Positions 58,470 to 64,000 of a stretch of 64,000 nt of DNA are shown one piece after another. The number at the start of each line of letters is the position of its first letter. The first letter of the stretch is position 1. The translations under genes were made by a program, and so were the position numbers. Under the pieces are notes generated by a model. The model was not told where the DNA came from and searched no databases. It saw nothing but the letters and a program-made list of their open reading frames with translations. This DNA is from Acidimicrobiaceae bacterium (lineage in GTDB: Bacteria; Actinomycetota; Acidimicrobiia; Acidimicrobiales; RAAP-2), in the NCBI GenBank assembly GCA_003132205.1, contig PKWY01000046.1, forward strand, positions 43,465 to 107,464, read 5' to 3'.

Positions 58470-59668
58470 GTAATCCCCGCGCTTCGGGCCAGCGCGACGC
58501 CGGCGTAAAGAGCCACGCCGCTCGCCATCGCCGCCTCGTTGAGGACCATCCGGTTCGAATGATTGGGCGCCGCGTTGGTGAACTGGACCCCCTCGGGGCA
58601 TGTTCCAAGGAAGGCCATCGCCCCTGCGACGTTTTCCAGTACGTAACTGAAATCCTCGGCACCCATCACCGGGTTTCGCATCTCCATCACGTTGTCCGTT
58701 CCCAGGAGTTCGTTCGCCACCTCGCGAACCCAGTCGGCGGTTGTCACATCGTTCACGGTGACCGGGAATCCCCATTCGATGCGCAGCGTGGCGCTTGCGC
58801 CGTGGGCCGCGGCGATACCGTTCACGAGTCGGCTCAACTCCTCGTGGACGAGCTGGCGGGTTCGTGCCGAAACGGCTCGAACCGTCCCGTGGATCGAAGC
58901 CCTCTCGGGGATCACGTTGCTCGTAGTCCCGGCAGTGACGTGGGCGATGGTGACGACGGCCGGATCGAAGACGTCGACCTTGCGCGTGATCATGGACTGG
59001 ATGGCGAGCACGATCTCACAGGCGACGGGGATGGGATCGAGTGCTTGGAAAGGCATCGATGCGTGTCCACCTCGACCCACGACGTCAATGAAGATTTCGT
59101 CGGCCGACGCGAGCAAGGTGCCGCCCTTGGTCGCGACGAGCCCGGATGGCAGGCTCGGGCTTTGATGGATGGCGAAGGCCAGATCCACCCGACCGGCGAT
59201 ATCGAGTACCCCTTCTTCGATCATGAATCGAGCACCGTGGTCGCCCTCTTCCCCGGGCTGAAACATGAACACGACCCGACCATCGAGTTCACTCGCGTGA
59301 GCGCGCAGCAACTGGGCCGCCCCGACGAGCATGGCTACGTGCGCATCATGGCCGCAGGCGTGCATTGCGCCCTCACGGGTGCTCGCGAAATCGAGGCCAG
59401 TCTCTTCCGACATTGGAAGTGCATCCATATCCGCTCGAAGAAGGACGATTGGTCCCGGCCGGCCGGTATCGAGGACCGCAGTGACGCTTGAGAGCAGGTT
59501 GCCCGTCGTTACTGTGAAGCCCAACCCGTCCAGTGCCGTGAGAATGGACGTCTGCGTCATCGGAAGGTCCAAGCCAAGTTCGGGCCTCGCGTGAATTTCG
59601 CGTCGAAGGCTCACCGTCTCGGGAAGCAGTGCGAGCGCCTCGACGAGCAGCGTCGAAGATGTGTTCAT
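58466..59668 (-). CDS. M20 family metallo-amidohydrolase (N-acyl-amino-acid / hippurate hydrolase type)
   Basis: 400 aa. The metal-binding residues are visible: MHACGHDAHVAML (Cys and His), QPGEEGDHGA (Glu), AIHQSPSLPSG (His), and the late His in NAAPNHSNRMVL. The dimerisation domain shows GRGGHASMPFQALDPI. Substrates of close relatives are N-acyl amino acids or IAA-conjugates; the specific one here is open. Its stop overlaps the stop of convergent lepB. Confidence 0.87.
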   Translation of the reverse strand: MNTSSTLLVEALALLPETVSLRREIHARPELGLDLPMTQTSILTALDGLGFTVTTGNLLSSVTAVLDTGRPGPIVLLRADMDALPMSEETGLDFASTREGAMHACGHDAHVAMLVGAAQLLRAHASELDGRVVFMFQPGEEGDHGARFMIEEGVLDIAGRVDLAFAIHQSPSLPSGLVATKGGTLLASADEIFIDVVGRGGHASMPFQALDPIPVACEIVLAIQSMITRKVDVFDPAVVTIAHVTAGTTSNVIPERASIHGTVRAVSARTRQLVHEELSRLVNGIAAAHGASATLRIEWGFPVTVNDVTTADWVREVANELLGTDNVMEMRNPVMGAEDFSYVLENVAGAMAFLGTCPEGVQFTNAAPNHSNRMVLNEAAMASGVALYAGVALARSAGIT

Positions 59669-60130
59669 GCGCCCACACTACGCAAATGAACCTGTCGGAG
59701 CCACTGGCGAAGGCAAGCCCTCAATGGCGTGCACCACCGGTTGAAGGAATCTCTGGTCGAAGGGTCCGCCTCACCACGAGAAGACGAGACGTGCTCGAAC
59801 TGTTCAACGATGGCTTGAGCAGGTCCGAAGACGGGTGAGCGGCTCTCATCGCGGAAGTCAGGATTCGTATCCAGCGAGCCAGCTTCATGCGAAGACGCAA
59901 CGATGACGATCGCACCTCCCTGCTGCGACAGTTTCGAGAGCCGCGGAGATCCTTCTCGAAAGGAATGGAGACCAACGGTCAGGCTGACCCCTGGATGATG
60001 CAAGCAATCCGGATTAGACCAAAGGAATTCTGGAGGGAAGCGCTTCGCCTTGGCGAATGGTAGGTGGACCATCAGATCCAGTTCGAGGGCACACAACGCA
60101 GTTAGATTGCCTACTGTGACCGAGGCTCTG
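59669..60130. other. Intergenic stretch with a possible LuxR-HTH fragment
   Basis: About 460 bp. A plus-strand frame near 59758-59838 reads RVRLTTRRRDVLELFNDGLS and then stops soon after. It resembles the start of a LuxR/GerE helix-turn-helix (LT-R-R--VLEL---GLS). Nothing before or after it matches, so it is at most a decayed scrap. No other signal is seen. Confidence 0.3.
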
Positions 60131-60606
60131 ATGATTCTGCGTCCGTTGCGAAGACCGGAACGCAACGATCAGGGCTTCACTATGGTCGCGACTCTGTCCG
60201 TTGTTCTCACTCTCGGCCTCCTCGCCACGATTGTCATCGTCGCGAGCCCCGGCTCGCCACCCCAAAGAGACCAGACTTCCACTCCAAATGTCGCCACCAC
60301 AATTCCCAAGAACATCAGCAGTGGCGCGAGTGAATCGGCTATCTCGGCCTGCAAGATCGACTTCCAAGCAGTGAACGCCGCCGTTGCAACCTACCGAGCG
60401 CTCAACGGTTCCTCTCCCCCGCGGGAACCGCGTGGGCAACGTCTACAACCAACGGAGGACCAATCCTGCAAACGTGGCCTTCCAACGTGAAGTACTTTTC
60501 TCTCGCATGGAACGGCACGGCCCTCAACGTGATTCCAGCACGAGGGATCGCCTCACACGGCACCTTCGGGACCAGTTCACCGGCGACTGGTTGCTACGCC
60601 GCGTAG
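60131..60606 (+). pseudogene. Type IV prepilin-like protein with a single-base frameshift
   Basis: ATG 60131 has GAGG five bases ahead. The leader MILRPLRRPERNDQG ends at the prepilin-peptidase site (G|FTMVATLS) and a hydrophobic helix follows. The first frame goes through ACKIDFQAVNAAVATYRALN and SSPP. The sequence then continues in another frame as AGTAWATSTTNGGPILQTWP and ends HGTFGTSSPATGCYAA with TAG at 60606, a typical pilin-like ending with paired Cys. The shift is in the C5 run 60416-60420; six Cs would restore the frame. The +5 residue is Ala rather than the usual Glu. It is either phase-variable, dead or a sequencing error. Confidence 0.8.
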
Positions 60607-60790
60607 GCGTCCCCACCTGGCATGGGACGTACGAGCACCCTTGGATGCTCATGGCGACCATGTTCTGGTCTGGCCACGCCAAGGCCCCAGCAGGGTCGCA
60701 ACGTCTCAAACCAGAAAGCTCGCATGAGTAGACGACTCCGCTTGACGGCTGGCCTAACATGCGCATCGGAAGGTCTACCGGAGGAGACCG

Positions 60791-61306
60791 ATGAGTCCCA
60801 ACACCGTCAAGCGTCACTCGCGTGGCCGTACAGCGGCGGCCTGGGCAGTCGCGTCCGTCGCCTTGATCGCCGTCACTCTTGGTGGCGTCGGTAGTTCCAG
60901 TGCCTCCCAGGCTTCGCTCTGTCAGAAGGTGAGCTCCTCCGAAGTCGGAGCGGCACTCGGGCTCAAGGTGAGCAAAGTGACGAAAGACGTGAACGACACG
61001 GTGACGGTCTGCTGGTACCAGGTCGGCAAGGTCTCCCACGCCGTCTTCGTCCGCGCCCAGACCCCCGACAACGTCGCTGGCTACAAGGCCGATATGAAGC
61101 TCGCGAAGAGCTACAATGAGAATCCGAAAGCGGACTCTAACTTCGCGCCGTACATGGCATTCTCGACCACACTCGGCTCGACGACCTACGGCGTCACCTA
61201 CTCGGTCACGGTTCTCAAGAAATCAACCGAACTCGATATCGGAGGAACGGGAACAACCCTCGCCAAGGTTGAAACGCTGGCCAAGAAAATTCTGCCGATC
61301 CTGTAA
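60791..61306 (+). CDS. Secreted protein of unknown function
   Basis: 171 aa. ATG follows GGAGGAG. A signal peptide (basic MSPNTVKRHSRGR, hydrophobic AAAWAVASVALIAVTLGG) is cleaved near SSSAS. The mature part begins QASLCQKVSSSEVGAALGLK and has a second Cys in TVTVCWYQVG. This pattern resembles actinobacterial exported single-domain proteins of the DUF3558 kind. A family call is not certain. Confidence 0.75.
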   Translation: MSPNTVKRHSRGRTAAAWAVASVALIAVTLGGVGSSSASQASLCQKVSSSEVGAALGLKVSKVTKDVNDTVTVCWYQVGKVSHAVFVRAQTPDNVAGYKADMKLAKSYNENPKADSNFAPYMAFSTTLGSTTYGVTYSVTVLKKSTELDIGGTGTTLAKVETLAKKILPIL

Positions 61307-61602
61307 GAGAAGAACCAGAGCCACCCTCTCCCAGCCCTCAGTTGCCCTCCTCCTCCACGCACGCGAGGTCCGAAGGCACCATTCGACCCTGCTCATTGTC
61401 AGGACCGGGGTCGAATGAAGGCCGTCTGAAGAGTGCAGTGAGTTCACGCGAGAACGCCAAGTTGCGAATGCGTAAAACCATTCAGGCAAGATCCTTGAGT
61501 GAAGAGAAGACGCTTGACGGTTCAAACAGCACCTGTGTTAGCCTCGCCCCAATACCCTGCACATCAAATCTTGAAACGAGATGATCTCTCGAAGGGCATC
61601 CG
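61307..61602. other. Leader of the histidine-kinase gene; one palindrome
   Basis: No gene is seen. A perfect 9-bp inverted repeat ATTCGACCC / GGGTCGAAT with an 18-nt spacer occupies 61381-61416. It could be the terminator of the secreted-protein gene or a regulatory site for the kinase. Confidence 0.35.
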
Positions 61603-63540
61603 TTGAGCGAACTCGAAGCCACAAATGTTCCAAGCAGTCGTGAAGAAGAGGCTTCATCAGAGGACGCCCGAGCCATCTCCGCGGAGTTGCTCAGTGCATT
61701 GATGTCACTCATTCCGGACTCGGCTGTCGTCGTGGACTCAAAGGGACTCATCGTATCGGTCAACGAACACGCCGAAGCCCTCTTTGGCTATCCCCCAGGT
61801 TCGCTCGCCGGGAAAGCTGTAGAGACCTTGGTCCCCGAGCGAGTCCGACCCCGTCATCGAAATCATCGCTCGGCATTCGTCGCCGAGCCCCTGGTTCGCC
61901 CGATGGGAGTTGGACTTGACCTCGTGGGCCGACGCCGAGATGGCAGCGAATTCCCCCTCGACATCAGCTTGGCGCCGATTGTCAACGCCGGGGAACGACT
62001 GGTCATCGCCGCGATTCGCGATGTCACCGAGCAACGCAGGGCCAGCGCAGCTCAGGCCGAACTCGCGGCCATCGTGCAATCGTCATCGGACGCCATCATT
62101 TCGACGACGCTCTACGGAAGCATCACCAATTGGAACCCTGCCGCCGAACGACTCTTAGGCTACCCAGCCAGCGAGATCCTGGGCGAGCACATCGCCACGC
62201 TGGTTCCCGATCATTCCTCTGCGGTCCTTGAAGAGCTGCTTGAAGCGGCATCGCAAAGCAGGTATCGAGAGGCTCTCACCACGCGGTGGCTCCACCAAGA
62301 TGGGAGCGAAGTCGAGGTGTCCGTATCAATCTCCCCACTCAGGCACCAGGGGTCCGCGACGCTCGGCTTTTCCTTGATTGTTCGAAACGACTCGGAGCGC
62401 AAGAAAGCCGAGGACGATCTGCGAAGGATGCTCGCCGAGGAAGAGCGTCTGCAGCGTCAGCACGCCACCGCGGCCGAGATCAGGCTCTCCCTGCTCTCGG
62501 GCGCTTCGCTTGACGAGTCATTGACCCTGATCTGCCAGCGAGCGAGTGAACTCGTCGGCGCACCGGTAACGGTCATCTGCGCCAAGAACGCCGGTGGAAT
62601 ATACATCGTCGCGGGCGTTGGCGAGGCCACCGAGATGCTCGGCGCCAGCCTCTTGCCGGGACAGTCGTTCGCGGAAGAGGTCATGAATCGCAACGAGGCC
62701 ATCGAGGTCTCGAGGCGAAGTGAGCACTCCGGGGTCGAAGTTCCCGAGAACCTACCGGACGGTCCGACCTTCGGGATTCCCGTCATCGTCGGGGGCTCGG
62801 CGACCGCAGCGCTGGTGTTCGTTCGTCCGAGCGGCGCACGCGGCTTCGATACCACGGCACGAGTCTTCGCTGAAGCATTGGGTGCCCAGGCCGCCTTAGC
62901 GTTTGAGATCGAACGGTCACGACGGGATCGCGAGCAGATGATGCTCATCGGCGACCGCGAGCGCATTGCCCGTGATCTCCACGACCACGTCATCCAACGA
63001 CTCTTCGCCGCGGGCCTTGGCCTGCAAGCGTCGCTCGCCTGGGTCGAGGAGCGAAAGGCCTTGGAACGGATTTCCGAAGCGGTCGATGTGCTCGACGAGA
63101 CCATTCGTGAGATTCGCAACACGATCTTCAGCCTCGCGCATCAGGAGGAGATTGTCCCGCCATTGCGATCACAGATCTTGGACGTCGCCCAGCAGTCCAG
63201 CACGTCGCTCGGCTTCTCCCCCTCCTTCGACTTCACCGGACCGGTGGACGTCAGTCTTCGGAGCAATCTGAACTCTCACGTTGTTGCCTGCGTACGCGAA
63301 GCGCTCTCCAATGTGGTTCGCCACGCCCAGGCCACCGAGGTGCTGGTCCAACTGAAGATCATCGAAGGTACGCTCCTGGTCGCGGTCACCGACAATGGCG
63401 TAGGACTGGGAACGGCCACTCGTTCGAGTGGCCTCTCGAACCTGAGGGAACGGGCCCGACTACTCGACGGCACATTCGAGATTGCCGATGCGCCGGGCGG
63501 TGGCACCCGACTCGAGTGGACTGTTCCCCTCGGAGATTGA
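61603..63540 (+). CDS. PAS-PAS-GAF sensor histidine kinase (NarL/DevS type, HisKA_3)
   Basis: 645 aa. Two PAS domains (about 30-150 and 155-270) and a short coiled coil are followed by a GAF domain (about 290-440). Then comes HisKA_3 with RIARDLHDHVIQRLF, where His460 is the phosphorylation site. The ATPase shows EALSNVVRHAQAT, VTDNGVGLG and SGLSNLRERARLLDG. TTG 61603 is used with GAAGGG ahead. No membrane segment is present, so it senses a cytosolic or diffusible cue. No response regulator gene is adjacent in the window. Confidence 0.92.
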   Translation: MSELEATNVPSSREEEASSEDARAISAELLSALMSLIPDSAVVVDSKGLIVSVNEHAEALFGYPPGSLAGKAVETLVPERVRPRHRNHRSAFVAEPLVRPMGVGLDLVGRRRDGSEFPLDISLAPIVNAGERLVIAAIRDVTEQRRASAAQAELAAIVQSSSDAIISTTLYGSITNWNPAAERLLGYPASEILGEHIATLVPDHSSAVLEELLEAASQSRYREALTTRWLHQDGSEVEVSVSISPLRHQGSATLGFSLIVRNDSERKKAEDDLRRMLAEEERLQRQHATAAEIRLSLLSGASLDESLTLICQRASELVGAPVTVICAKNAGGIYIVAGVGEATEMLGASLLPGQSFAEEVMNRNEAIEVSRRSEHSGVEVPENLPDGPTFGIPVIVGGSATAALVFVRPSGARGFDTTARVFAEALGAQAALAFEIERSRRDREQMMLIGDRERIARDLHDHVIQRLFAAGLGLQASLAWVEERKALERISEAVDVLDETIREIRNTIFSLAHQEEIVPPLRSQILDVAQQSSTSLGFSPSFDFTGPVDVSLRSNLNSHVVACVREALSNVVRHAQATEVLVQLKIIEGTLLVAVTDNGVGLGTATRSSGLSNLRERARLLDGTFEIADAPGGGTRLEWTVPLGD

Positions 63541-63578
63541 CCTCGGCGCCGTTTCGCCGCGACACCCGAGGTCATTGC

Positions 63579-63950
63579 TCACTCGGGCAAGTGGCAGACC
63601 GCCTCGACATTGTTGCCGTCCGGATCACGCACGAAGGCTCCGAAGTAGTTCTCATTGTATTCGGGCCATAACCTCGGCGCGTGCAGTACCTCGGCGCCCG
63701 CCCTCACCGCCGCGTCGAAGAACGCTTGCACGGCTCGACGATTGGGTGCCGAGAAAGCTATGTGAGACTCGCGAAAGCCATTCCCACTCGTCAAGGGGCC
63801 GATCCAGAACGTCGGCATGGGCGCGACGCCGAACCCGATGACCTCGCCGAACTCCATCACGCGACCACCGCCGAGTGGCTCAAGAACAGAATCGTAGAAA
63901 CGAGCACTCGACGCCGCGTCAGCACATTGAATTGACAGATGATCAAGCAT
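63579..63950 (-). CDS. VOC superfamily (glyoxalase/bleomycin-resistance-like) protein
   Basis: 123 aa with one paired beta-alpha-beta-beta-beta module. It begins MLDHLSIQCADAASSARFYD, then FWIGPL and HIAFSAPNRRAVQAFFDAA. It ends FVRDPDGNNVEAVCH, where the metal ligand Glu and the first His are conserved. Substrate unknown. It is convergent with the histidine-kinase gene. Confidence 0.85.
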   Translation of the reverse strand: MLDHLSIQCADAASSARFYDSVLEPLGGGRVMEFGEVIGFGVAPMPTFWIGPLTSGNGFRESHIAFSAPNRRAVQAFFDAAVRAGAEVLHAPRLWPEYNENYFGAFVRDPDGNNVEAVCHLPE

Positions 63951-64000
63951 CTCAACTTCCTTTCACAGCGATGTCAACTACGTGGATACGACTTGCCTCG

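Overview
The window is 64 kb of high-GC chromosomal DNA with dense gene packing, many GTG/TTG starts and almost no mobile DNA. Gene content points to an actinobacterium. Examples are a deazaflavin (F420)-type nitroreductase, an EthA-like Baeyer-Villiger monooxygenase, the nadK-recN / pyrG-NUDIX-xerD / scpA-scpB-rluB blocks typical of actinobacterial chromosomes, and small actinobacterial-style secreted proteins. A GPR1/FUN34/YaaH acetate transporter together with acetyl- and propionyl-CoA synthetases and PEP synthase would fit an Acidimicrobiia-like lineage, but that placement is inference.

Layout. 0-5.4 kb: truncated gltB (minus), then thiO-thiS and a tRNA-Pro(GGG) (plus). 5.7-23.1 kb is a central-carbon and transport region. 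It holds prpE, a four-gene sulfate ABC transporter, a CoA-transferase/hydrolase, ppsA, a frameshifted fumarylacetoacetase-family gene, an old-yellow-enzyme gene, an FAD oxidoreductase, acsA, and the acetate transporter satP with a decayed second copy beside it. 23.3-27.8 kb: trpC-trpF-trpB-trpA (minus), divergent from trpD (plus). 27.8-46.9 kb is housekeeping. It holds a gamma-carbonic-anhydrase-like protein, der with a DUF512 radical-SAM protein, ispH, an HD oxygenase-like gene and a glycosyltransferase. It also holds the scpA-scpB-rluB-aroH-tyrA-aroA-cmk-plsC run, trpS, and nadK-recN-pyrG-NUDIX-xerD-M50 peptidase. 47-52.1 kb is accessory and catabolic: methyltransferase, alpha/beta hydrolase, Baeyer-Villiger monooxygenase, Ddn-like nitroreductase and an ECHDC3-like crotonase. 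52.4-63.9 kb is a signalling and surface region: small secreted proteins, an HD-GYP remnant, a PAS-GGDEF-EAL protein, an unrecognised 411-aa protein with an HTH-like start, lepB, an M20 amidohydrolase, a frameshifted prepilin, a PAS-PAS-GAF histidine kinase and a VOC protein.

How the genes work together. SatP, AcsA and PpsA, with PrpE, form a coherent acetate/propionate-uptake and gluconeogenesis set. A perfect CRP/GlxR-type palindrome sits about 100 bp upstream of satP, suggesting cAMP control. The aro/tyr and trp genes give most of the chorismate-to-Trp/Tyr branch, without trpE/trpG in the window. The c-di-GMP genes, the prepilin and the orphan kinase look like a surface-behaviour region under decay: one HD-GYP remnant and one frameshifted prepilin.

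The most notable findings are four broken or decaying genes (satP copy, FAH-family, HD-GYP, prepilin), the CRP-like site, a perfect 19-bp inverted repeat behind acsA, helically phased 11-bp repeats before the sulfate transporter, and the unrecognised 411-aa protein ending at an A11 tract. I did not see a clear new multi-gene system such as a defence island, CRISPR array or secretion machine.
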